Shown: positions 50,700 to 58,648 of the stretch, piece after piece
Position numbering within the stretch: the first letter of the stretch is position 1
Layout: every line of letters begins with the position of its first letter
From: an uncultured Prevotellaceae bacterium
Lineage (GTDB): Bacteria > Bacteroidota > Bacteroidia > Bacteroidales > Muribaculaceae
Length of the DNA stretch: 64,000 nucleotides
Reading direction: 5' to 3'
Assembly: GCA_900318645.1 (NCBI GenBank)
Contig: ONLH01000001.1
Span: 1-64,000, forward strand
Notes under the pieces: model-generated
Database searches by the model: none
What the model saw: the letters and a program-made list of their open reading frames with translations, nothing else
Told to the model about the DNA's origin: nothing
Program-made: the position numbers and the translations under genes

Positions 50700-52223
50700 A
50701 TGAGACTATTCCTATTTGCTATCGGAGGTACCGGATCGAGGGTTCTGAAGTCGCTGTTGATGCTATCGGCAGCTGGCGTGCGTCCCCTCGACGAGAACGG
50801 CAAGCCTGTGAAGGACCTGGAAATCGTGCCCGTCATCATCGACCCGCACAAGGCCAACGAGGACTTGAAGCGAACCGAGGCATATCTCAACGACTACCGC
50901 GACATCAGGCGCAAACTTTACGGCAATGAGCCTAACGCCGACGGATTCTTTGCTAACCGCATCGTCACCCTGCGCGAAATCATGAGCAATAGCAGTGTGA
51001 CCTTGAACGATACGTTCATCTTCAATTTGGGAGCAGTAGAGAATGCCAAATTCCGCGAGTTCATCGGCTTTGACACGATGAACGAGGCCAATCAGGCCCT
51101 GACGTCCCTGCTGTTCGCCAACTACCAGTTGGAAAACAAGATGAATATCGGCTTCGTAGGCAGTCCCAACATCGGCAGTGTAGCACTGAACGAAATCAAG
51201 GACAGCAACGAGTTCAAAGCCTTCAGCAACATCTTCCGCCAGGGCGACCGCATCTTCTTCATCAGTTCCATCTTTGGTGGCACGGGAGCTTCGGGCTTCC
51301 CCATCATGGTGAAGAACATCCGTCAGGCAGCCAATCTGGAGGGTATCGAGAACCGCGACGCTTTGAGCCGCGCACCCATCGGTGGCCTGACAGTGCTTCC
51401 CTACTTTACCCTTGAGGGCAACAAGCAGGACCAACGTATCGCCACGAGTGACTTTATCGTCAAGACCCAGAGCGCACTCTATTACTACAAGAACACGCTC
51501 ACTGGAGCCAACGACAGCAACGTGAACAGTATCTACTATCTGGGTGACCAGGTGAGGTCAAAGCCCTACCTGTATGACCCGGGCGAACATGGTCAACGCA
51601 ATAACGCTCACCTGATCGAACTCATTGGTGCTCTTGCTCCGCTGGACTTTGCCGGTAAACCTGAGAGCAAGCTGAGCGATATGGACGGCTATCCGCTGCC
51701 CACAACGGCCTATGAGTATGCACTGGATAAGGATGACCTGAGCCTCAACTTCCTGTCACTGGGTCACCAGACGCGCCGTCTCATCTATGAGCCCATGAGC
51801 AAATTCCACTTGCTGTTCCTGTTCCTGACCACAGGGTTTAAGAACATGATCGGCCAGGGCTTCACCGAGGATGCTCCCAAAATCAAGAGCGACTTCCTTG
51901 CATCGCAGTTCTACCGCACACTGGTTGACCATTTTATGCTGGGCTATGCCCAATGGCTGACCGAGATGAACGACAACATGCGCAGCGTCGCATTTTTCAA
52001 GCCGGGCGAGATCGATATGGCTCATGCCATCGAGGGCGTGAACGTGAAAAAACGCATGCTGGGTCATTACAAGGTGGACAACGACGTGTTCAAGTCCGAA
52101 ATGAACAAGCTGAGCAAGAACAACCCGAGCTACAGTGACCGTACGGTGGAATTCAAGTTGCTAGACCTTTTCAACAAGGCAGCACACAATATCTTCACCG
52201 AGCGGTACGAGAATATTAACTGA
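50700..52223 (+). CDS. Tubulin-like (Tubulin_2 family) GTPase-fold protein
   Basis: 507 residues. The N-terminus LFLFAIGGTGSRVLKSL is the first nucleotide-binding loop of a tubulin/FtsZ-type Rossmann fold. FGGTGASGFP at residues 192-201 corresponds to the tubulin signature GGGTGSG that binds the phosphates. VVPVIIDPHKANEDLKR between them fits the next strand. The pattern resembles the Tubulin_2 family rather than FtsZ. Whether it polymerises cannot be told. It is followed by the actin-like ATPase gene after 51 bp. Confidence 0.8.
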   Translation: MRLFLFAIGGTGSRVLKSLLMLSAAGVRPLDENGKPVKDLEIVPVIIDPHKANEDLKRTEAYLNDYRDIRRKLYGNEPNADGFFANRIVTLREIMSNSSVTLNDTFIFNLGAVENAKFREFIGFDTMNEANQALTSLLFANYQLENKMNIGFVGSPNIGSVALNEIKDSNEFKAFSNIFRQGDRIFFISSIFGGTGASGFPIMVKNIRQAANLEGIENRDALSRAPIGGLTVLPYFTLEGNKQDQRIATSDFIVKTQSALYYYKNTLTGANDSNVNSIYYLGDQVRSKPYLYDPGEHGQRNNAHLIELIGALAPLDFAGKPESKLSDMDGYPLPTTAYEYALDKDDLSLNFLSLGHQTRRLIYEPMSKFHLLFLFLTTGFKNMIGQGFTEDAPKIKSDFLASQFYRTLVDHFMLGYAQWLTEMNDNMRSVAFFKPGEIDMAHAIEGVNVKKRMLGHYKVDNDVFKSEMNKLSKNNPSYSDRTVEFKLLDLFNKAAHNIFTERYENIN

Positions 52224-52274
52224 TTAATATACTAGACTGTCTAGAGTTTCTGGAACATCTAGAACCATAAAACA

Positions 52275-55200
52275 ATGAGCGAGATATTATCCTATAGCAA
52301 CAACACAACCAAGAACGGTGATGAGGACTGGATCGGGCATGCCCCTTACAGCGACGATGATATCGCACGCATCAAGGATCCCGACGGTGGACTGAGCGAG
52401 AACCCGCGCACCGCCATTCCCAGCCCGCTGGCTCAGCTTGACCTGGTAAAGAACGCCTTCAAGCAGTTGGCCAACGAACACCTGCGCGGCGCCCGCATGA
52501 ACGAGCGCCTGGTGTCCAATGCCCTTGATGTGGCACAGTTGTTCTTTGACTATGAGAACCACAAGGATTACCTGCGCATCATCCGCTGGAATCGCGAGGA
52601 ATGCATCGAGCAGCTGAAGGCCAATCCACAGCACCGTCTCTTCGGCGAGACGTTGGACCTGTTCCTGCGCAGCGACAAAGTGTATAACTTTGACCTGCTC
52701 AAGGACTGGTACATCATCATGTGGGACCGCAAAGTGCTGGGCGGCACCTCTCCTGCTTCAATCGTGATGGCGGCACCTGCATTAGGTACCATCGACGCCA
52801 TCAAGGTGGAACAGGGCGTCAGCCTGTTCGGCGAGACGCGCCACTTGTGGCAACGCGATGAGGACTTCGTCTATTACTTCTACCTGCTGATGAACGCCTA
52901 TCCCACCCTGCGTCTGCACTGCGGTGAGGTCTATGCCTATATGCAGAAGAACCTGGAGCCCTTGCGCAAGAACCGTCCCGAACTCTACAACCGCATCACC
53001 ACGGTCATTCCCAACCTCGATGCCCTGGACGAGAGCCGCGCAGGCACCGTGCTGGAGCAGTTGGAGCACAGCTATGACCCCTTCGGTGGCGGTATTGACG
53101 TGAGTGTGCTGGGAGCCCGCTTCTACCACAAGCGCGTCCTTGACATCCGTACGGCAGCCAGCGAGAGTGACTTTGTCATCACGCCGACCATGCCACAGGA
53201 CAAAAACGAATTGCCTCTTGTGCTGGTTAATGGCTTTAACGGCAGTGTAGAGCATTTCCGCTACATTGACAAGGAATGGGACAGCGCTACTCAAGTTTAT
53301 GGCGGAGGCATTCCCCTGAGCGACCGCAAGCTGCCCGACACCTCAATACAATACCCGTTTGTCACCACCGACGACTTCCTGACCGACACCATCGTCCGTC
53401 TGGGCAGCGGCTGTGTGATAGACACCGACCACTTCTTTGACGGCAACCTCAAGCCGCGTACGCCGCAGCCCACCTGTGGCTATCTGCTGCCCTTGAAGCC
53501 GTTGCTGTTCACCTATTTTGATACCGATTACATCAAGGGCACTATCGCCGGACGCCATGTGATGGACATCGAGGAGTTTGCCGACGGTAGTGTAATGGTC
53601 ACCCTGCGCATCCGCGTCAAGAAGGGCGAGAACCGCTACATTGAGCTGTCACGCAAGTATTTCCCCATCAACGACCACACGTGGACCTTTGATGAGCGTC
53701 GCGGCACGGGCCGTGTCCTCGGTGCCACCCTGTCCACCTCGATATTCCCGTTTGTCAAGACCGATGCCAACGATGACTACACCGTCGAACTGTTCACCAT
53801 GATTGAGAACGGCGGTGCCACACTGCGTTTCTACAAGAACGGCATCAAGACCGACGGACTGAACGTGCGTGACGCCATCCGTTCACACTCGGGCTACAGT
53901 ACCACCTACTATGACGTGGACGGCTCGTTTGACTACATGGAGGTGAGCGTTCAGAATCACCTAGGACGCTCGGGCGGTGTTATCATCCCGCAGTGGAAAC
54001 CTTACGCCCCCAGCGCCAAGGAACTCATCTTTGCCGTTGACTTCGGTACGACCAATACCCACGTCGAGTGGGCAGAGCGTGGCCAGCCCTCGCAGCCGTT
54101 TACCTTTGACTACGGCTCACAACAGGTGCTTGTCGCCTCACTGCACAAGCCGCACTCGCTGGAGTATGCCGAGCAGGTGCAGCGCGTGGAGTTCGTGCCT
54201 CGCGAGATCGACAATGTCTATGGATTCCCGTTGCGTTCCACACTGGCACGCAACGAGAACAGCGGCATGGGGTGCAACCTGTTCAGCGACGTGAACATTC
54301 CGTTCCTGTATGAACGACGCTACTTCCACGGCTACGAAGTGACTACCAACCTCAAGTGGAAAGGCGATACCGAACTGGCCAGGTCATTCCTGCGCGAGTT
54401 AACGTTGCTTATCAAAGCCAAGGCTCTGCTTGAGAACGCCGACCTGCGTCGCACCGAAGTAGTTTACTTCTATCCCGTGAGCATGGGCGGTGCCGACCGT
54501 GATAAGCTAGAACGCACATGGACCGAACTGTTCAACACCTACATCGGTGCCGACAGCGACCGTCTGCGCTCCTATCCCGAGAGCCTCGCTCCCGCCTACT
54601 ACTATAGCGGAGCCGAAGTTGCCGGCAGCAGTTATGTGTCCATCGACATCGGCGGCGGCACGTGCGATACCGTGATTTATCAGCCCACTGCCGACCGCAT
54701 GAGCAGCGAACCGGTTGCTATCTCATCGTTCCGCTTTGCCGGCAATGCCATCTTCGGTGACGGCTTTACCGACAAGGACGCCGACAACAACCCGCTGTTA
54801 CAGCACTATACCCGCTACTTCAGGCAGCTCATTGAGAACGACAAGGGCAACAACATAGCCTATCTGGGCAGTATCCTTGCCGATATTATGGCTCAGAAGC
54901 GCAGCGAGGACATCAACGCATTCCTGTTCTCAATCGAAAATGTTGAGGAACTGCGCACGTTGCGCGAAATTGACCGTAACCTGTACAGCTACAATGCGTT
55001 GCTGCGCAACGACAGTCAGCGCAGGCTCATCTTTATGTACTTCTACGCAGCCATCATCTACTACATCGCCCAGGCGATGAAGCAGCGCAACTATGAGATG
55101 CCCAAGCAGATCTATTTCTCGGGCACGGGCAGCAAGATATTGAACATTCTGGGCTCACTGAGCCGCATCAATATGCTCACCCAGACGATTGTCGAACGCG

Positions 55201-55718
55201 TTTATGGCAAGCAGTACAACGAGTTGTTTGAAATCAAGATTGAGGACAAATGTCCCAAACAGATCACCTGCCGCGGCGGTATCAAACTTGAGAACAAACG
55301 GCTGGAAGGTCAGGCTGATGTCGCCCGTTACAATGCGACGAGCGTGAAGCGCATGCGCTACTGCTGTTCCATGCTGGGCGATGACGAACTCACGATGGAG
55401 CAAGTCGAGTCCATCGAGGTGCGCGACCGCCTGGTTGAGAAAGTCAAGGAGTTCAACCAGTTCTTCATTGACCTGTGTGACGCCAACCTGAAGGATGAGT
55501 TCGGCATTGAGAACAACGTGCTACGCCTATTTGAGAGCGTGCTGGGCGATAACCTTGCCAACTACCTCACGGCAGGCATCAACACGTTCCTGAAAGGACG
55601 TTACAATCCCACCGATGTGGTAGAAGATGTTCCGTTCTTCTATCCTGTCATCGGTGTCATCCGTCACAACCTGCTTAGGAATATGCGCAATGACGTTATC
55701 AGCAAGTTTAATCAATAA
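52275..55718 (+). CDS. Very large protein with C-terminal actin/Hsp70-like ATPase domain
   Basis: 1147 residues. The N-terminal ~250 residues are helical; about 260-575 look beta-rich and are not recognised. From about 584 an ASKHA (actin/Hsp70) ATPase fold is clear: phosphate-1 loop IFAVDFGTTNTHVEW with D589, phosphate-2 loop SIDIGGGTCDTVIY with D791, and adenosine motif YFSGTGSKIL near 949. The C-terminal ~150 residues are helical. No signal peptide or membrane helix, so cytoplasmic. The size and beta-rich N-terminal extension distinguish it from DnaK, MreB and FtsA. SrfB-like proteins, also large and of this fold, are a possible relative. It is co-transcribed with the tubulin-like gene. 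Confidence 0.85.
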   Translation: MSEILSYSNNTTKNGDEDWIGHAPYSDDDIARIKDPDGGLSENPRTAIPSPLAQLDLVKNAFKQLANEHLRGARMNERLVSNALDVAQLFFDYENHKDYLRIIRWNREECIEQLKANPQHRLFGETLDLFLRSDKVYNFDLLKDWYIIMWDRKVLGGTSPASIVMAAPALGTIDAIKVEQGVSLFGETRHLWQRDEDFVYYFYLLMNAYPTLRLHCGEVYAYMQKNLEPLRKNRPELYNRITTVIPNLDALDESRAGTVLEQLEHSYDPFGGGIDVSVLGARFYHKRVLDIRTAASESDFVITPTMPQDKNELPLVLVNGFNGSVEHFRYIDKEWDSATQVYGGGIPLSDRKLPDTSIQYPFVTTDDFLTDTIVRLGSGCVIDTDHFFDGNLKPRTPQPTCGYLLPLKPLLFTYFDTDYIKGTIAGRHVMDIEEFADGSVMVTLRIRVKKGENRYIELSRKYFPINDHTWTFDERRGTGRVLGATLSTSIFPFVKTDANDDYTVELFTMIENGGATLRFYKNGIKTDGLNVRDAIRSHSGYSTTYYDVDGSFDYMEVSVQNHLGRSGGVIIPQWKPYAPSAKELIFAVDFGTTNTHVEWAERGQPSQPFTFDYGSQQVLVASLHKPHSLEYAEQVQRVEFVPREIDNVYGFPLRSTLARNENSGMGCNLFSDVNIPFLYERRYFHGYEVTTNLKWKGDTELARSFLRELTLLIKAKALLENADLRRTEVVYFYPVSMGGADRDKLERTWTELFNTYIGADSDRLRSYPESLAPAYYYSGAEVAGSSYVSIDIGGGTCDTVIYQPTADRMSSEPVAISSFRFAGNAIFGDGFTDKDADNNPLLQHYTRYFRQLIENDKGNNIAYLGSILADIMAQKRSEDINAFLFSIENVEELRTLREIDRNLYSYNALLRNDSQRRLIFMYFYAAIIYYIAQAMKQRNYEMPKQIYFSGTGSKILNILGSLSRINMLTQTIVERVYGKQYNELFEIKIEDKCPKQITCRGGIKLENKRLEGQADVARYNATSVKRMRYCCSMLGDDELTMEQVESIEVRDRLVEKVKEFNQFFIDLCDANLKDEFGIENNVLRLFESVLGDNLANYLTAGINTFLKGRYNPTDVVEDVPFFYPVIGVIRHNLLRNMRNDVISKFNQ

Positions 55719-55727
55719 TAATAATTA

Positions 55728-55804
55728 GTTGTAAGTCATCAGTTGTCAGTTTACAGCGGCAGCCGCAAAATCTGACAACTGAGAACTGAAAACTGAAAAC
55801 TTTT
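55728..55804. repeat. Short-period repeat leader of the 55813 gene
   Basis: AGTCATCAGTTGTCAGTTT and CTGACAACTGAGAACTGAAA with CTGAAAAC: two oppositely oriented runs joined by ACAGCGGCAGCCGC, similar in plan to 25503-25590. Confidence 0.75.
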
Positions 55805-55812
55805 CAAAAGTT

Positions 55813-56964
55813 ATGAAACGCATCACTTTAATCATGGCAGCCATCGTCTGCCTCGCCATCTCGGCAATGGCGCAACCCAATGCCGACCAACCGCTGTCGC
55901 CCGCGCTGTGGAAGCAGGGCATTGCCACCTGTGCCCATTACACGGCCTGTGACCGTCGCTTCGGTAAGAAAATCGAGGAAATCAAGTCACAGTATCCCCA
56001 GGGCTATACACTGGACAACCTGAACGATGTCTATGGCGGCCAAGGACGCAAGTGGGAAAAGATCTACAACGAGTTCAAGAAGGAAGAGAGCCGCGGCGGC
56101 AGCATCAACGACCTCAAGGAACTTGTTTCTCCCCAAATCTGGAAACTTGTCGAGCCCGACTTCATGGCTTATATCACCGAGCATCCCGAACTTGCCAACG
56201 CAGTGCCTGATCCTGCAACTCAAGGCGATGAACAGGCCGAGAACGTTCAGGAAGGCGAGAATGGCGATACGACAACCGCTGTCGCACCCAGGAAGACCAG
56301 CGACAATGGGTTCTCATGCAACGCCAACCTGCCCCTGTGGTTAGGCATCCTGGGCTCTCTGCTGGGTCTGTGCGCGCTGCTCATCTCACTGAGCAACCGT
56401 GGCAAGATCAAGGAGATGCGCCGTGCCTTTACCCGCGAACTTGACCGGACCAACGCCAACCTGCAGGAATTCTCTACCGATGCAGCCAACCAGATGAAGG
56501 CGCTCTCTATCCGCTTGACCGGCAAGGTTCCCCACGACTATAAGGAAGAAGTGGAGGACATCGTTGAGCAGCCCGAAGAGGAGCCCGTTCAGATGGCTGA
56601 AGTTCCCGCTGACGAAGAAGAGTTTGTTGAGGAGGAAGAAGGCGATGTACTCAACCTGTTCACTAGCAAGCCCGACGAGAATGACGACTTCACCCGCGTG
56701 AGCGACACCTTCGAGCCCGGCAATAGCATCTATGTACTCACTACCTTTGATGGTACACATGGCAAATTTGAGGTAATTGATAAGCCCGAGGTACACACAT
56801 TTGCCCTGATGATGCCTGCCGAGAACCTGATCCGTGCTTGCTCGGGCAATGCCATCCAGATTCCTAGTGGCACACGCATCGTGACCGACCGTCCTGGTGA
56901 AGCCGAGTTCATCGACGGCAAGTGGCATATCGTAGTAAAAGCCATCATCCACTACGAGGGATAA
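55813..56964 (+). CDS. Exported single-span membrane protein of the operon
   Basis: 383 residues. A signal peptide (ending near AMAQ) is followed by a periplasmic region of about 150 residues with SPALWKQGIATCAHY and YTLDNLNDVYGGQGRKW, one membrane helix (about 176-196, LPLWLGILGSLLGLCALLIS), a cytoplasmic coiled coil, an acidic linker (about 235-275) and a C-terminal beta domain (FEPGNSIYVLTTFDGTHGKF to HIVVKAIIHYEG). It could connect periplasmic parts to the cytoplasmic NTPases. Family not recognised. Confidence 0.82.
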   Translation: MKRITLIMAAIVCLAISAMAQPNADQPLSPALWKQGIATCAHYTACDRRFGKKIEEIKSQYPQGYTLDNLNDVYGGQGRKWEKIYNEFKKEESRGGSINDLKELVSPQIWKLVEPDFMAYITEHPELANAVPDPATQGDEQAENVQEGENGDTTTAVAPRKTSDNGFSCNANLPLWLGILGSLLGLCALLISLSNRGKIKEMRRAFTRELDRTNANLQEFSTDAANQMKALSIRLTGKVPHDYKEEVEDIVEQPEEEPVQMAEVPADEEEFVEEEEGDVLNLFTSKPDENDDFTRVSDTFEPGNSIYVLTTFDGTHGKFEVIDKPEVHTFALMMPAENLIRACSGNAIQIPSGTRIVTDRPGEAEFIDGKWHIVVKAIIHYEG

Positions 56965-56974
56965 TTCACATTTA

Positions 56975-57062
56975 AGTTCTTAGGCTTTTAGGCTTTAGGT
57001 TTTAGGTAGCATCCGTATCCTAAAATCTAAAGCCTAACCGCCTAAAACCTAACGCCTAGAAT
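56975..57062. repeat. Short-period repeat leader of the 57063 gene
   Basis: CTTAGGCTTTTAGGCTTTAG, GTTTTAGG, then CCTAAAATCTAAAGCCTAAC and CCTAAAACCTAACGCCTAG: two opposed runs joined by TAGCATCCGTAT. They could pair into a long imperfect hairpin. Confidence 0.75.
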
Positions 57063-57536
57063 ATGCGCTGGACCTGTCCTAAATGCGGTAAAAAGTTGGA
57101 TATCAGCAACGAGCAGCTCATCGCTAACGACGGTGTGATTGTCTGCCCGCAGTGCTTGTTGCAGGCACATCAACCCATTCCCAAGGCACGTGTCACCCCA
57201 CGTACCAGCAAGACCGATCCTCCAGCGCCGACTCAGAGGAGGCAGGACACCATCAGTTTTGAAACCGAAGTTCCGCCCCAGCGACAACAGTCAACGCCTC
57301 CGCCCCACAAAACACGCATGAAACAAGCCACCACATCCTATCGCTACACTGGACTCTCCAGTGATAGCGGCAACAGCACACCCCCCAAGAGAAAGACAGG
57401 GAAGAAGAAATCCAAGAAGAAAAAGAAATCCGACGGCATGAGCGCCCTGGGGTGCATGGGCCGCACCATCATCTTCACCCTCGTCCTTTTCGCCGCCTAC
57501 GTTTTCTTCGGCCTCCTCCTCGAAGCCCTTCAATAA
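57063..57536 (+). CDS. Zinc-ribbon membrane protein, paralogue of the 44780 protein
   Basis: 157 residues. The N-terminal ribbon has C5, C8, C28 and C31, exactly as in the protein at 44780, with WTCPKCGKKLDIS against YTCPKCGKKMDLS. The middle is Pro/Thr- and Lys-rich (VPPQRQQSTPPPHKTR; KKKSKKKKKS) with no second ribbon and no FtsK-gamma domain. A membrane helix (about 134-153, TIIFTLVLFAAYVFFGLLLE) ends it. It probably belongs to the preceding operon, 98 bp downstream of the 55813 gene. Confidence 0.82.
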   Translation: MRWTCPKCGKKLDISNEQLIANDGVIVCPQCLLQAHQPIPKARVTPRTSKTDPPAPTQRRQDTISFETEVPPQRQQSTPPPHKTRMKQATTSYRYTGLSSDSGNSTPPKRKTGKKKSKKKKKSDGMSALGCMGRTIIFTLVLFAAYVFFGLLLEALQ

Positions 57537-57651
57537 GCCCCATCGGTTCTCCAAACATTTTGAACGACATCACAAAAAAGTAAGGGTTTAGCTATGCTAT
57601 CATCTATTCAGATGTGGCTATTTCACTCATTTAAATACCTGAGACTTAATC

Positions 57652-58122
57652 ATGCAACTACTGAATGTTTCCTTTGGAATTTTTGCTTTCCTGCCACAGG
57701 GTTGGGTGTTCATGATACTGATTATCCTGCTGGAAGCGTGGCTGATGTCGAGATGGCTGTGCAAAAAGCGGCTGGACCAGCGCATCACCAGCACTGCATT
57801 CCTGAGCAACTTCGTCAGTGGACTGACGGGCATTATCACTACCTTGATACTTAACGGTGGCTGGATTTTGGTGGTGTGGTTTCCATGGGTAAGCACCCAC
57901 GAGATTGACATCAGTTCCACCGACAGTCTGCTCGAGTTCTGCGTTATTTACCTCATTGCTTTTGTGCTGTCGGTGCTTATCGAGTCACTCATCAACTGGC
58001 TCATGTTGCACAAGCGTTACTCGACCCGACAAATCATGAAATCTACCCTGCTTGCCAATGTCGCCAGTTATCTACTTGGCAGCCTCATCCTTTATTCATT
58101 CTCTTTCATTCCACTATTTTGA
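57652..58122 (+). CDS. Four-helix membrane protein
   Basis: 156 residues with four hydrophobic helices (about 5-34, 50-77, 92-116 and 133-153). No family recognised. It follows the zinc-ribbon gene by 115 bp and may or may not belong to the same transcript. Confidence 0.78.
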   Translation: MQLLNVSFGIFAFLPQGWVFMILIILLEAWLMSRWLCKKRLDQRITSTAFLSNFVSGLTGIITTLILNGGWILVVWFPWVSTHEIDISSTDSLLEFCVIYLIAFVLSVLIESLINWLMLHKRYSTRQIMKSTLLANVASYLLGSLILYSFSFIPLF

Positions 58123-58192
58123 CTGTGTTGATCTTGAATCGGGAATAACACTATTTAAGATTTATTCGTATAGCGATGTCGTGCAAAAATAG

Positions 58193-58200
58193 TAATTTTG
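58193..58200 (+). promoter_or_regulatory. -7 box before the DUF4491 gene
   Basis: TAATTTTG followed by CGC. It lies inside the longest possible reading frame of the gene, which argues for a start at 58260 or 58263 instead of 58176. Confidence 0.55.
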
Positions 58201-58259
58201 CGCTACATTTTTCGGCCCGTTCCAGAATGGGCCCCGACGTGCGGCAATATTTTACTCAA

Positions 58260-58592
58260 ATGATGGATTTTCTATCTACATATCACCTGCAAGGGCTGGT
58301 ATTAGGCCTGTGCTCGTTTCTCATTATCGGCATATGCCACCCTATCGTCATCAAGGGCGAATACCACTATGGGCAACCGTTCAAGTGGGTTTTCCTGCTG
58401 GCAGGAGTCGTGCTGTGCATCGGCTCGCTGCTCGTGAATAACGTGATGCTCTCGGCGCTGATGGGCGTCGGGGCATTCTCATGCTTCTGGGGCATCAAGG
58501 AAATGAAGGATCAGCAGGAGCGCGTACGCAAGGGCTGGTTCCCTCGCAACCCCAAGCGCAAATACCCGTGGGACGAGAAAAGTGAGAAGTGA
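58260..58592 (+). CDS. DUF4491-like small membrane protein
   Basis: About 110 residues with three membrane helices: HLQGLVLGLCSFLIIGICHP, a central one around VFLLAGVVLCIGSLLV and ALMGVGAFSCFWGI, ending with a basic tail (EQQERVRKGWFPRNPKRKYP in part). The pattern matches the DUF4491 family of unknown function. Start chosen from the -7 box upstream. Confidence 0.82.
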   Translation: MMDFLSTYHLQGLVLGLCSFLIIGICHPIVIKGEYHYGQPFKWVFLLAGVVLCIGSLLVNNVMLSALMGVGAFSCFWGIKEMKDQQERVRKGWFPRNPKRKYPWDEKSEK

Positions 58593-58640
58593 GAAGTGAG
58601 GAGTGAGGAGTTACAGCCAACAAACTGAAAACTGAAAACT
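58579..58640. repeat. Short-period repeat leader of the 58649 gene
   Basis: AGTGAGAAGTGAGAAGTGAG, GAGTGAGGAGTTA and then AACTGAAAACTGAAAACTGA. It begins within the last codons of the DUF4491 gene and ends 8 bp before the next start. Confidence 0.75.
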
Positions 58641-58648
58641 GAACTGCA

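Noticed and set aside
50700-55718. Identification of the NTPase pair as a plasmid- or phage-type segregation system (TubZ or ParM)
   Set aside because: No centromere-like repeats or adaptor gene lie next to them, the proteins are larger than and differ from TubZ and ParM, and the operon encodes exported and membrane proteins.
52275-55718. Assignment as virulence factor SrfB
   Set aside because: The fold and size are compatible, but I cannot confirm family membership from motifs alone and no srfA- or srfC-like genes are adjacent.
57594-57854. 86-codon frame overlapping the 57652 gene
   Set aside because: Overlaps in another frame a protein with four clear membrane helices; no motif or start signal of its own.
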